Shown in pieces: positions 1 through 11,805 of a stretch of DNA of 64,000 nt (position 1 is the stretch's first letter; each line of letters starts with the position of its first letter). The stretch is taken from contig NC_045145.1 in the NCBI RefSeq assembly GCF_008831285.2, forward strand, positions 10,042,802-10,106,801, written 5' to 3'. The stretch comes from Nymphaea colorata. Lineage: Eukaryota; Streptophyta; Magnoliopsida; Nymphaeales; Nymphaeaceae. Under the pieces are notes generated by a model. It was given only the letters and a program-made list of their open reading frames with translations, searched no databases and was not told the origin of the DNA. The position numbers were made by a program, and so were the translations under genes.

Positions 1-3000
1 GGATGCCTAGTCATGTTTCAGCCAGACTTCAAACTTATGGTTTGGAACCAATTCTCCTTGGACAACTCCATTCCCATCCTTGATTTCCCGCATGATATAT
101 TCTAAAGGGACTAGAATAGAACCACCTAGGTGTCTAGAGAGACCTTGACTCTTAATGAATAGGAGAATTTGATGCTTTCAAGTGAGAAAATTAGTATTTG
201 TGAGCTTTTCAAAAGTGAGCTAACCAAGGAAGTTGGCTGAGATAATAGATTGAGTATGTAGGTCCATGAAGAAATATAAAAGAAAGAAAGGAATCGGTCT
301 GACTTCAAAATTTAGTAACAATCAAGAAAATAAGAAGAATAAAATCTGTTCCACATGACAAACAATGCATATTTAACCTAAAACGAAGATTAGATGATGA
401 ATCAAGACAATAAAACCATGATTTTCTACAAACATAACAACATGAAATATGACTTGGATGCCTAGCTAACATGGTTGGTTCTATCTATGCACCATAAAAA
501 CAAACTTAGATGTTACATTGGGAAAACTACTTCAGGATGAAGTATAATATAACCACAAATCCAAGACAAAAATCACAATTTGCTGTAAATAGATTTTCAC
601 AGTCATGTCAAACAGTAATTTTTGGAACTAGAGAAACCTTAGCCAAGACCCCTAATTTGGCTTAAAATTTGGTGCCTAGACTCTCTGTATATCAAACAAT
701 CAGTTCCAATCTATATATTTACAAAATATGGCCTAGTTTGAAAACTATGATACCACAAACTTGGTGCAGAAAAATAATCGTTATAGAAAAACACTGTTGA
801 CATGATTAGACAGCCAATTTGAGATGATATTTAACTACCAAGATGAACTTGGATGAACCTAACATATGGATAGACTCTTGGGATATTAAATAAGGGATCC
901 TACATGAAAACATGGAGGAACTATGTCATGGACCAAGAACTAAAACATACTGAAGTTAAGACAAAACTAGCTTTAGCAGAAAAATTACATAAACTTTAAC
1001 AAAAAGCAGATTTTATTGAAGTGATCCAACAACCAATCAGAATACCTTAGATTAGTGTGGGATAACTAGACACATGTAGCAAACCAACAGCTTTTATAGA
1101 ACAAGAAAACGACTTGTAGAACTTGATTTATTGAGCTCCTAAGTTGACGAAATTTCCAAGTTCGAATTCTTGCAACTTGTAAACTGCACAACATAGGTTC
1201 TAGAAAATCTTTCAAAAGGAGGACTAAAATAATTCGGATTCTCACAAAGTTGATGGGAAATTACTAGACACATAGAAAAACTAATGTCTTTTACAATTTG
1301 TCAAATGACTCACGGTTTGTGAGACAAAGGCTTCTAAAGTTAGGTGAAAATCTTGATTCTAAAAACACGTTGTTACCTTAACTAAAGAATCTAGGACTCA
1401 AAGATGTGGAGACTTGATGAGAACCAAAAATAAACATGTGGATATCTTCTAAGCCATCAATATAAACACGCCTAATCCTATAATGGACGAAGCAAGCTGA
1501 TACAATTCATGTGTGCACATAAAATGAAAATAACAAGAGAGTAACATATAGAAAATTAAGAAAGCAAAAATGCATGATGGGGTTTCATATGGATCAAGTT
1601 AATCATATACTGATCATAACTTATAGATCCATTGAAAGTCATGCATAAAATGCAATATAACAAGGAAAACCAAACTAATTCATGTTAAAAAAGATGGAGT
1701 TATATCCACAAATGTGATCTCAACCTTGTGATAGATTTAACATTAAGAACATGCAATATGCAAGAAAAATAAGTAAAAATATAAACAAAACCATGCATCA
1801 TGGGCCTCAATAGGGAGCTAATGTCTATGAAGGTGGATTCAACCGCTTTACTACAACCACTAGCGAGGTAAAATGATAAGAAAAATAATGATGAAAAATA
1901 ATAGAAAAGCAATATATTGGCCTTAAGAAGGCACATTGTCTATGAAGACATACTCAACTCCTCATTGTTGGCCATCGAGAAGAAAGCAAATAAAGAAAGA
2001 ACCCTCTATGGAGAGCTCCATTCAATGTGTAGTGTAGTGTGAAGTACAGAGAAGAGATAGAGAGATGACCTACCTGGTTTGGACATAGGTTTCTCTTCTT
2101 CTTCTTCTTGCTTCCTCTTCCTACTGAACATCCAAGATGGGCACTCCTAGGGGACAACCACTTCCCTTGGGGCTTCTCAAACCTAAAAGTTGGGTAAATC
2201 AGAGAATCAATCTCAGAAATAATAAAGAAACTTGAAAAAGAGAGATAGGCACACCTGAAAATTGGCAAAGTCACAAAGTGAAGGGTCCTTTCACCTCTAA
2301 CTCCTATTTACAGTCATGATCAATGGCATAATTGAAAGAAAAAGAAAGGGGTAGCCCTTCATTTCTTGCAATCTAAACACTTTTTATAAAATCCTAACCC
2401 TGGTTTGAACTATTGAGATTGATTCGGTTGAGATGTGTCAACATCTAATTCATTTGTATATTGGACTTGTGATTTGAATTTGAAAAGAGGTTTAGATTTA
2501 AAATCAAGATAAAATATTGAAATGGAGATCAAAATTAAGATCTGGAATGAAGATTTGGTTCTGACATAGATCTGAAATTGAGTTTGAAGTATAAATTATG
2601 GACTCAAATGGAAAATCTGGGCATGGGATTTGATGTTGACTAGGCAACATCCCCTTGTAGGTCCCATTGAGCTAGTGGGTCTGGTCTAGGTCTTGATTAA
2701 GCATAGGTAAATCAAGTAAAATTGACACAAGTTTGACTGAACTAGGTTCAGTTGACCGAGCTTCCAAGTTTTGATCAAATTGCAATCAGTTTTTGGAGAT
2801 TGAGCTTAGTCGATTAGACCTGGTTAAACTAAGACTAGATTTAATATTGGATTTAGTAAACTTGAGCCTACTAGGCTGGAATTGTGATTGGGTTTGAACT
2901 AGGTTTGGAACTGGTCTCGACTGAGATGAAATTAGTGTTGGGCTAACTTTGATGAGTTAGGACATTAGAGCAGGATTGGCAAAACCTAGGTTAGCGACTG

Positions 3001-6000
3001 ATATCAGTTGATCTAATTAGGTTTAGTTTTATTTAAATAGGCTACTTTGAATGTGCTACTTCAAATTTGGCAGTTTTTAGAAAACTAAGCTAAGCAGTCC
3101 TACCAAATCTGAGGAAGATAGGTTTCAACATACTGGATTAGGTGGATCCCACTAAGCTAAATCAAACATATTTTGTTGAACTAGGTTCTATGGGTCCTGT
3201 TCAAGTTATTACTGGTAAGGTTTGAAAACTGAGGTAGCTCCAAAAGACCTATTTCTGGCAGATTTAGTGGAACTTAGGTTTATGAGTCCCATGAAAGCTG
3301 AATTAGGCAAGTCTATGGAAACTAGGGTATGTGGATCCTACAAAGTCTATTTTTGGTAGGATTGAAGAAAATGTTGTATGTGGGACCTATAGGAACTATT
3401 TTTTGTAGGTTCGAGGTTGGTGATCTACTTTTGGCAGAACCTACACAAAATAGCGGCTGGTGAAGTTTAACTTTCAAATTTGGCATGGTCGAGCACTCTA
3501 CCTAGATCCTAGCCCGGTTCAGGCAGAATTCAAAAACATTGTCTGGCCTACTAAAAAAAAAACAGTTTTCCTGAAATCACTGAATATGGACCAAAAAAAT
3601 GTAAAAAATGGAGACTAAAATGGAAGAACATTTTAGTTCTATTGGTTATGGACAGAGTTTCAGCATGTTGCATTGAGGGAACCTAGATCAATGACTTTCA
3701 GACTATGATCAATCGAGAAATCAGGAAATTTTATTGAAAATTAAGCTAAAATGATCTCCATATATAAATATGAGTGAAGTGACTGAGTATGTGAAGTGGA
3801 GAAGATTAGTGAATTTTTAAAATAGAAATTATGCTTCATTGTGCATATTGTAACTTGGGTCAAGCTAAGAGAACTTAGGTACAGTCATGCAGAAGATATT
3901 TTTTACTCGGTAGGAGTTGATGTGGTAGAATTATAATGAAATTGAGCTCAAATATAAGAAATGTCATGACTGACATTGGGGAAGGGACCCCTTAGCAATT
4001 TGGAATGAGCTAGTAGAACAAGGCTAGGGTTAAGCTATTCTCAGTATGACTAATAGACCCTATGCTCGATCTAGTTAACTCAACTTAACTGAGATGAAAT
4101 TAGGTTTAAACTGCAAAAATGGGTAGTAAAGTGACCTGCCTTATAAGATTTGAACTCAATTGAACTAAAGCTTGGTATCTGTACTATCTAATCCAGGCTG
4201 AACAGCTATAAAGAACAACTTTTGAACTTAGTTTAGGTGTACTATCTAATCCAGGCTGAACAGCTATGAAGAACAACTTTTGAATAGGTTAGGGATGAGA
4301 AATAGAGCCGCAAAGTTACCTTTTCTAGTGAAATGGGGCCCATGAAGCTTAATTAAGCTGCTTTCAGTCAAAATGAACAAGGCAAAACTTTAATAAATAA
4401 AAAAAGAAGGTCCTAGGACCTACTTGACAACTATAAATTAGTTGGTTGAGGTCAATGTACTCAAATATGATTGTGCCTAGGGTATTCTAGGATTTAAAGG
4501 CAAAATAGTAAAAGTGACCCACCATTAACCTAGAGAACTAGGGTTTATCTAAGTTTAGGATAATGGTAGTCCTACTGGGATAACATCGGACAGTCTACCA
4601 TTGCTCTAGGGTCACATACCAGATAAGTTGGAAAATGATTTGAAAACAGTAATAAAGCATGTGGTGCACAGGTAAAATGGACATTTTGTAGCATGGAAAA
4701 TTTGGGGTGTTTTCAACAAAATAGCTTTACTAAAAGCGCCACTCTTAGGTTGTAACCGAGACAAAAAAGTGCATAAAAAATATTGATTACTGGGCTGGGA
4801 TTTGGAAGCAGGACTCAGTTCATGTGTGATAATGTAGAGGTCGTCTTTATGGGAATGACAGCAAAGGCCCTTCTCAAGTACAGACAACCAGATGTCATTA
4901 AATGAATTAAGACCAACATGAACGACTAAGAAACATGTGTGTTGGTCAAGAAGGGACACAATCAATAGGAACATTTTTTAGGCCATTGACATATATGCTG
5001 GTTAAGTTTTGGCTATTTTTCTAGTTTAGCAGGTAAGCACAACCTAAACATCAATCAGGTCAATTAAGATGAATAAACACCATAGAGGAATGAAAAAACA
5101 ACAATTAAATGCATTGCATACTATTTTTCTATCAAGCAATATTGGGACCTGAAGTGGCATGAAACCTTAAATTAACATTTGGACCAGAAATGAAACTTGT
5201 TCCCATCTTTTGACTAAGAAACAAAAAAAAATGCCAGTTTCCCCTACTGATCTGCTTCTTGTCATGATATGATATACACAACTGCCTACACACAACTTTG
5301 AATCTACTATAAATTAACAGGAAAATATTATAGATGTTTGAGTTAAATTTAAAAAAAATTGACTGCAACTAGGTTCAGAACAACAGGAACAGCCAGTTTC
5401 ATGAGTTAAATTTTGAATTCAAATATTCGAATCAAATGCTTATAAATGTCACTATACAAGACTATCTAATCTGAATGTAAGCCAAAAAGAAATGCAAATT
5501 TCAAAAAACAACATTCTTAAGATTCAAAACTGTGTGTGGACCAAGCTTTCATATATCACCCTTGACTACAAGAGCCTATTGTTTGAAACAAACTACTTCT
5601 ACACCATGGCACCTAAAAGCATACGATATGCTAAGACATGAACAAAAACAATGCAACGAATTAATATTTCATTTAACTGAACCAATTGCTTAACTAAAAA
5701 AATAAAGATAATGATGCTCATGAATTATGTGTGGAATGCGAGATCTGGTAAATGTTATATAGATAATGACAATAATTTTTTTCAAGAGAGCAGCCATTAA
5801 GTAGGTCAAACTGGAAGAATTTTTTATCATTTTTAAGTCACCAAATAAAAAGGGAAGAGGTGCATAATGACATAATAAATGTTCCTAACAGGGACAAGAT
5901 GGATGCAAAAACTTCGATATTTTAGAGCAACCCATATATGATCAATCCCAAAGGAAAAGATGAAAAATATGATTCATCAAATGCCTTCATCAATCTCTAT

Positions 6001-6914
6001 AAGATCAAGTTTATAGATCAAGTTATACGAGAACATATCATTGGGAGACAAGGGTTTTGTTAAAAACTGAACCCTCCTCAATGAGTGTTGCCATGGGATA
6101 GAGATCAGATCCGTCCATGGAGTGGGTGGTGGATTCACAATCTGTTGGATAAAATAGAATCCAAAGGCTTTGACACTAGCTAATAACTAGGTAGCATTTT
6201 GGAAGTGCCCTTGAAAAAATCACGAGATGAAGCAGCTAGTGCAAAATAGTTAAAAAGGTTGGCATTCTGTAAATGCACTTAAGTTGGCGCAATGGCACGA
6301 CAAATACTAAAAAGGCATTCCAGACACACCCTTCACCTACTTCCGAAATAAAAAGTGGAATCCAACAGGGAATTCTTATTTATGAAACAAAAAGTTTTGT
6401 CTTCCTACTCATTGAAGAGAGGATTCATTGAGATTTCTGTTCAGTACAAGCATTCAATGAGTTGCTTGCTGATGAAACTTGCTACAAACAAAAATGCAAT
6501 GTATGTAAATGACATTAGGTATAAATTAGTTCGGCTACAAACAAGGAATAATGCTTAGAGTGCTTACATCATTTGTTACATGTTTTGAAGGGTGGAAATT
6601 GAATGATATTCTGTTGAAGCATATACTGAACAGAGCATTGTTGATTGATCACTACCATATCTAGTAAAAGAGGCAACAAGTTGTTACAACTGACATGTCT
6701 GTGCATTTGTAATTTTCTGCATCATGTTAAACTTGAACAATATGTATAAAAACATTGTCATCATTCTAAGTTTTTTTTTTTCATATTCATGATCTATGTG
6801 GAAAATATTGTGGAAGGCATGTCCACTATAAATTTATTGGTGGTACATACCCTTATTAGTTATGTCAGCATTTATTACAATTTTAGAGTAAACATTATTA
6901 GTAAATTGTTGTTA
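1..6914. other. Gene-free AT-rich nuclear intergenic DNA
   Basis: No reading frame here exceeds about 120 codons, and none has a composition or motif I recognise on either strand. The stretch from about 2.4 to 4.6 kb is rich in short words such as CTAGGTT and GAACTAG, which resembles old decayed repeat DNA. I could not identify an element end or a family. The only defined structure is the short tandem duplication near 4.2 kb, listed separately. Plastid homology starts at about 6915. Confidence 0.6.
4181..4284. repeat. 58-bp direct tandem repeat, two copies
   Basis: A block beginning GTACTATCTAATCCAGG starts at 4181 and again at 4239, a period of 58 bp. The copies differ by only one or two bases over about 46 bp, so the duplication is recent compared with its surroundings. 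Confidence 0.85.
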
Positions 6915-7037
6915 CAGTTCAGACTTCTTAATTTAGTAGTATGGATCTTAGTGATGGAATATGAAATAATAAGTAATGTAACTAATTAATATATAATATA
7001 AATATATAATATTAATAATAACTTTAATTATATATAA

Positions 7038-7349
<312 letters not shown>

Positions 7350-7731
7350 TCCTAGTAATGTGAAAATGTGAAAAATACGTACTTCTTTTCTTGCTTTGGC
7401 CCTGCCACTTTGCTTCTTCAAATTATATCAACTCAACACTTCACTCCTACAATCACTTCTTCCTTGATCCAATACTCTGGGGAAGTACTGATTTGAGGAA
7501 TTAGTGGATCCGCTTCCACTCGCTTTCTTCTGTCCCGCCCTTAGTCCAATGAATGAGCATTTTCCCTTTTTTATTTATTTTAGGAGGGTATGTCGCAATT
7601 GACACAAGACTTGGGACTTAATAAGTGTCTTATTGGGGATCTAAATAAGGAGTGAAGTGATACAAAAAAGGAAATCTTTTTTTTTTTTATTTGTTAGTCC
7701 TATTCCTATCCATAAGATAAGAGTAGAGCAT

Positions 7732-8091
7732 ATGAAAAATCAAATCGACTCTTTCATTTTTTTGAGTCACTGGCCATTTGCTAGGAGTTTTGGGTTTAAT
7801 ATCGATATTTTAGCAACAAATCTAATAAATCTAGGTGTAGTGCTTAGTGTATTGATATTTTCTAGAAAGGGAGCGTGTGCGAGTTGTGTATTTCAAGAAT
7901 AGTCTAGAACCAACCAGCTGCACTTTATATTTTGCTATAGTAATCTACTAATATAAAAAGGTGCATGATCTCAACGAATTACTTCTGAATAAATCAATAA
8001 TTACTATGTAAGAACCATAACATTTCGTGACTCGTTGGTAAATTGGATTCTCGATTAATCAATAATGTGAGACCATTTAGTTAACATGGTT
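7732..8091 (+). pseudogene. atpF: atpF exon 1 and intron 5' part, copy A (NUPT)
   Basis: The exon starts at ATG 7732 and is 145 bp long (7732-7876), the usual size for atpF exon 1. It encodes the N-terminal membrane anchor of ATP synthase subunit b, with motifs SFIFLSHWP and [13 protein letters not shown]. The group II intron begins at 7877 with GTGCGAG, the expected 5' consensus. The intron is cut off at 8091, where a ycf2 scrap begins, so exon 2 is missing. It lies 382 bp after atpH on the same strand, the normal atpH-atpF order. Confidence 0.88.
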
Positions 8092-8272
8092 TTCACAAGT
8101 CAATCATGTATGATAGAATCATCAAAGATTTGATCTTTTCTAACTCTGTCTGTAACTCACTCAGGAAATAAAGAGAAGATGCATACAAACGAGATACCCA
8201 GCAACAAGAAGAAGGAAAAGGATTGAATAGAGGAAATCCCGAGCATTTGGTGATCTCAGATGTGTCCACTTC
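8092..8272 (-). pseudogene. ycf2: ycf2 scrap (NUPT)
   Basis: The segment matches the ycf2 stretch at about 13741-13940 in the same orientation, for example ATCAAAGATTTGATC and AAATAAAGAGAAGATGCAT. It lacks a roughly 30-bp internal duplication that the main copy has. It therefore probably came from a separate plastid fragment, not from a late copy of the main block. It ends in a short homology with the next scrap around CCACTT. Confidence 0.82.
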
Positions 8273-8442
8273 AGTTTCTGCACTTATCCTTTTTTGATTC
8301 TCACTTTCTAGGAAAGGAACCCTTGTTTTCTGTAAACAGGATTTGGCTCAGGATTGCCCATTTTTAATTCTAGGGTTCCTCTGAATTTGGAAGTTACCAC
8401 TTAGTAGGTTTTCATACCAAGGCTCAGTTCAATCAACTATCG
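8273..8442 (-). pseudogene. trnL-UAA: trnL-UAA group I intron scrap (NUPT)
   Basis: On the minus strand this reads as the 5' part of the plastid trnL-UAA group I intron, beginning near GAGCCTTGGTATG and running through the P6 loop. It contains an exact copy of GGGCAATCCTGAGCCAA (8343-8359), the well-known trnL P6 barcode priming site. Near 8275 it also has a diverged version of the opposite site. Both tRNA exons are missing. In plastomes this locus is far from ycf2 and ndhB, so the piece was joined here by end ligation. Confidence 0.85.
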
Positions 8443-8600
8443 TATAGAAACGAGAAATAGGTTTAATTGTACATATTTTTAATGTGTATATGGGATCCTC
8501 CAGATAATTCAAATCAAAGTAATTTTATGATCGACTCGGCCCTATATGACATGACCGATCGATAGAAATACTCCAATGCTCCATCTTTGTCATATATTTA
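8443..8600 (+). repeat. Duplicated ndhB-trnL-CAA spacer fragment (partner about 9757-9915)
   Basis: The words GAGAAATAGGTTT, GGATCCTCCAGATAATTCAAA and CTATATGACATGACCGATC recur at 9767-9870 in the same orientation. The copy at 9.8 kb is in its native plastid place between ndhB and trnL-CAA. The copy here is ectopic, just upstream of ndhB exon 2. Confidence 0.9.
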
Positions 8601-8650
8601 TGGATATGGAAATAATGGAAAAAATCATATTCCATTGTCCACTGCTCCTA

Positions 8651-9408
8651 TTGGACGACTACAGTCGTTGCTTTAGCTTTCTGTTACTTTGAAAGTAGTT
8701 GCTTCAGCTTCAGCCACTCGAATTTTTGATATTCCTTTCTATTTCTCATCGAACGAATGGCATCTTCTTCTAAAAATCCTAACTCTTCTTAGCATGATAT
8801 TGGGGAATCTCATTGCTATTACTCAAACAAGCATGAAACATATGCTTGTATATTCATCCATAGGTCAAATCAGATATGTAATTATTGGAATAATGGTTGG
8901 AGACTCAAATAATGGATATGCAAGCATGATAACTTATATGTTGTTCTATATCTCCATGAATCTAGGAACTTTTGCTTGCATTGTATTATTTGGTCTATGT
9001 GTTGGAACTGATAACATTCGGGATTATGCAAGATTATACACGAAAGATCATCTTTTGGCTCTCTCTTCAGCCCTATGCTTCTTATCCCTAGGAGGTATTC
9101 CTCCATTAGCAGGTTTTTTTGGAAAACTCCATCTATTCTGGTGTGGAAGGCAGGCAAGACTATATTTCTTGGTTTCAATTGGACTCCTTACGACCGTTGT
9201 TTCTATCTGCTATTATCTAAAAATAATCAAGTTATTCATGACTGGATGAAACAAAGAAATAACCCCTCATGTCCGAAATTATAGAAGATCTCCTTTAAGA
9301 TCAAACAATTCCATCGAATTGAGTATGATTATATGTGTAATAGCATCTACTATACCAGGAATATCAATGAACCCAATTATTGCACTTGCTCAGGATACCC
9401 TCTTTTAG
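8651..9408 (+). pseudogene. ndhB: ndhB exon 2 (NDH-1-like complex subunit, NUPT)
   Basis: This is the second exon of plastid ndhB, a membrane subunit of the thylakoid NDH complex for cyclic electron flow. It spans 758 bp, the usual exon size, and ends at TAG 9406-9408 after the conserved ending ISMNPII...AQDTLF. An open stretch from 8689 shows [21 protein letters not shown] and several transmembrane segments. A stop after LLMTG (TGA at 9247-9249, an Arg CGA-type site) interrupts it. Exon 1 and the intron are missing. The break sits almost exactly at the exon 2 boundary. Confidence 0.92.
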
Positions 9409-9967
9409 CTTCTAGGGTCTATTTCTTAGTTCAAGATCCCCTTACTAACTTAACTGGAATAAAAGAATTAGTAGATTTGTTCCGCCGAAAATGGGAATGG
9501 TTTGGGGTTATGAACTTATAATCATGGAATTGACTCCATCATCGGATTATAAGTTCATTCCATACTGGAACAGACCGGAATAGGGTTATGGACATTCTCA
9601 TTATGTTATGAGAAGGGGTTATTCGAACATATGTAAATATATATAGATATGGATCCCTGCGTCGTTACATTCCATTTAGGATTAGGAAGAGGTGTAATCG
9701 GACCTGCTTTTTACATATCTATCGTTACCATATTCACTTCTTTGGCCTTCTATTGTATTGAATCGAGAAATAGGTTTGATTGTACATCTTTTTAATACAT
9801 ATAAGGGATCCTCCAGATAATTCAAATCGAAGTAATTTTATGTCCAACTTGGCCCTATATGACATGACCGATCAATAGAAATACTCCAGCACTCCATCTT
9901 TGTCATATATTCCTTATATCATACTAGATAGATATCACATTCATGGAATAGGATTCACTTTCAAGAT
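9409..9967 (+). other. Plastid ndhB-trnL-CAA spacer (NUPT)
   Basis: Non-coding sequence in its native plastid position between ndhB and trnL-CAA. It includes the parent copy (about 9757-9915) of the fragment duplicated at 8443-8600. Confidence 0.8.
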
Positions 9968-10047
9968 GCCTTGTTGTGAAATGGTAGTCACGGGAGACTC
10001 AAAATCTTGTGCTAAAGAGCGTGGAGGTTCAAGTCCTCTTCAAGGCA
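9968..10047 (+). tRNA. trnL-CAA: trnL-CAA, plastid-derived copy
   Basis: The sequence starts GCCTTG and ends CAAGGCA, and the anticodon loop region reads ACTCAAAATC, giving anticodon CAA. The acceptor stem still pairs. It is 80 nt, one base shorter than the usual 81, with a loss in the GGTGGTG part of the 5' arm, and has several C/T changes. It is in native order after ndhB. Function in the nucleus is unlikely. Confidence 0.9.
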
Positions 10048-10800
10048 TAATATCGAGAATGCTCATTGAATGAGCAATTCAATAACAGATCTCAGATCTA
10101 ATCAATATAGATATACCGAGTATTTGTTGATAGGAAGTATTCTGGCGATCCCCACGATCCAAGTCCGAGCTGTTGGAATAGGTTCGGCGTTTTGCAGCGG
10201 ATCACGAAATCTTAGCGATCTTCTTTATCTAATGAATGGAGAAGCCCATTTTGAAATCGTCCACCCTGCACCCACCCCTGAGTATATGCTTCAACAGGAT
10301 TCACACAGGGTAGATTGATACGATAGAAACTTCTAGTAAAATGCCTGCCTGTAATCTAGCAGATAAAGTACATTACATAGTCAGTTTTAGGTTAGGGATT
10401 GACGACTTACCCATTCAGTGACTTTGGCACTGGACGTTCCCAAAATGGGTACTATCATGTCAGATGACTTAGATATGTTGGCATTCCAGGCTTCCTTCTC
10501 CTTTCAAGGAGGGCCTATCCGAAAGAGAATCAAGTGCCTCTTGGTCGTGCTGAATAGGATGAACCGCCCTCCATTCTTTGCTTCAGAACAAAACAATTAC
10601 AATCAGGCTCAATCGACTGGAATGTGTGTTATCCATATAAGAGATATTCCAATTGTGAAGATCTATCAACCTGAGATGAAGAGAAAGGTCTATCTATTTG
10701 ATTTAGTTATTCAGTTAAACGAACGATTCATTATTACAGCTAGCAACAACCATTTCATCGGACATTCACATTTTTTATTTTTCAATGGATTTACATGTTT
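10048..10800. other. Plastid trnL-CAA to ycf15 spacer (NUPT)
   Basis: This is the conserved inverted-repeat spacer, recognisable by words such as GGCACTGGACGTTCCCAAAAT. It contains an open frame of 135 codons on the plus strand (10418-10825) with no known protein family. I regard that frame as conserved spacer sequence and not a gene. Confidence 0.65.
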
Positions 10801-10992
10801 CATTAATGGAAATTGTTTGATGTAGTGAGTAATAACTTCTGGTTGTTCATTGTTCCAGAATTCTTGTTTAGGCAGTTCATACCATCCATACATAGTGTTT
10901 TGATCTAAAATTTCAGTTGCTCTATGTTTCAGTAGTAGCATATTGCTCCATGGAGCTAAGGTCCAAAATATGGAATAAACAAGTGTTTCCAC
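10711..10992 (-). pseudogene. ycf15: ycf15-like remnant (NUPT)
   Basis: The frame starts [15 protein letters not shown] and continues [17 protein letters not shown], the recognisable beginning of plastid ycf15. After about 52 codons it runs into the intervening sequence that also interrupts ycf15 in many angiosperms. ycf15 is widely regarded as non-coding even in plastids. It lies between ycf2 and trnL-CAA, as expected. Confidence 0.8.
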
Positions 10993-11623
10993 GACTCTAC
11001 CTCCGGGTCAATTCTGTTCCATTTAGTCCCTCTTTCACTGCCACATATCTTTTTGGCTAAGGAATGGGAAATCTTTCTCCTGGTGCATGAATCAAATGTT
11101 TCATTTCATTCAAGAAAAGCCATCTCTTTCTCAAAAATATCTTTGTCATTTGATCCAATAGCATTCTATTATTAGATAGGAACAGATTTGATAAATACTG
11201 ATAACTCTTGGATAGAGTATTAGAACGGAAAGATCCATTAGATAATGAACTATTAGTATTAGTTCTAAGCCATCTCTAGTGATGAATCAACAATATGTCC
11301 CTTTCACATCTCTTCATCTGCAAAAGGTTCTTGATGTGAAAACACAGAGACAAAGGGCTGATCTTTGAATAGGAAAAAGAATTGATCTGTAGGGTACCCA
11401 AATGAATTGGCTTATTCGAAAAAAACCTTGTTCTTTGGAAGATCTATCTTGTGTTTGGTACTACACGGTTTCACTCCGCAAGAACTCTGAATCATTCTTT
11501 TGAAGCTTATCCTCTTTAGGATAAATGATCCGTTCGTCCCGAAATGACCTGACCCAATAGGGAAATCCCAATTTATTGGGCCTTTCGATATAATCAGATA
11601 GATTGCCATGAGGGTGCCACAGT

Positions 11624-11805
11624 CTAGGAGCCCAAACTATGTGATTGAATAAATCCTCATCCTCCTCTATCTGTTGTAGGTGGAGGGTTCCTTCTCCTTC
11701 CCCTTCGTCAAACCTCTAGGAGCCCAAACTATGTGATTGAATAAATCCTCATCCTCCTCTATCTGTTGTAGGTGGAGGGTTCCTTCTCCTTCCCCTTCGT
11801 CAAAC
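11624..11805. repeat. Perfect 91-bp tandem duplication inside ycf2
   Basis: Two adjacent copies (11624-11714 and 11715-11805), beginning TCTAGGAGCCCAAAC, are identical base for base. The length is not a multiple of three, so it shifts the frame. That points to a recent duplication in the nucleus, after the gene was already dead. Confidence 0.95.

Noticed and set aside
8882-9178. Minus-strand 98-codon frame
   Set aside because: It is the antisense shadow of ndhB exon 2.
10418-10825. A 135-codon gene downstream of trnL-CAA
   Set aside because: The sequence is the conserved plastid inverted-repeat spacer; no known protein family is encoded and the position is non-coding in plastomes.
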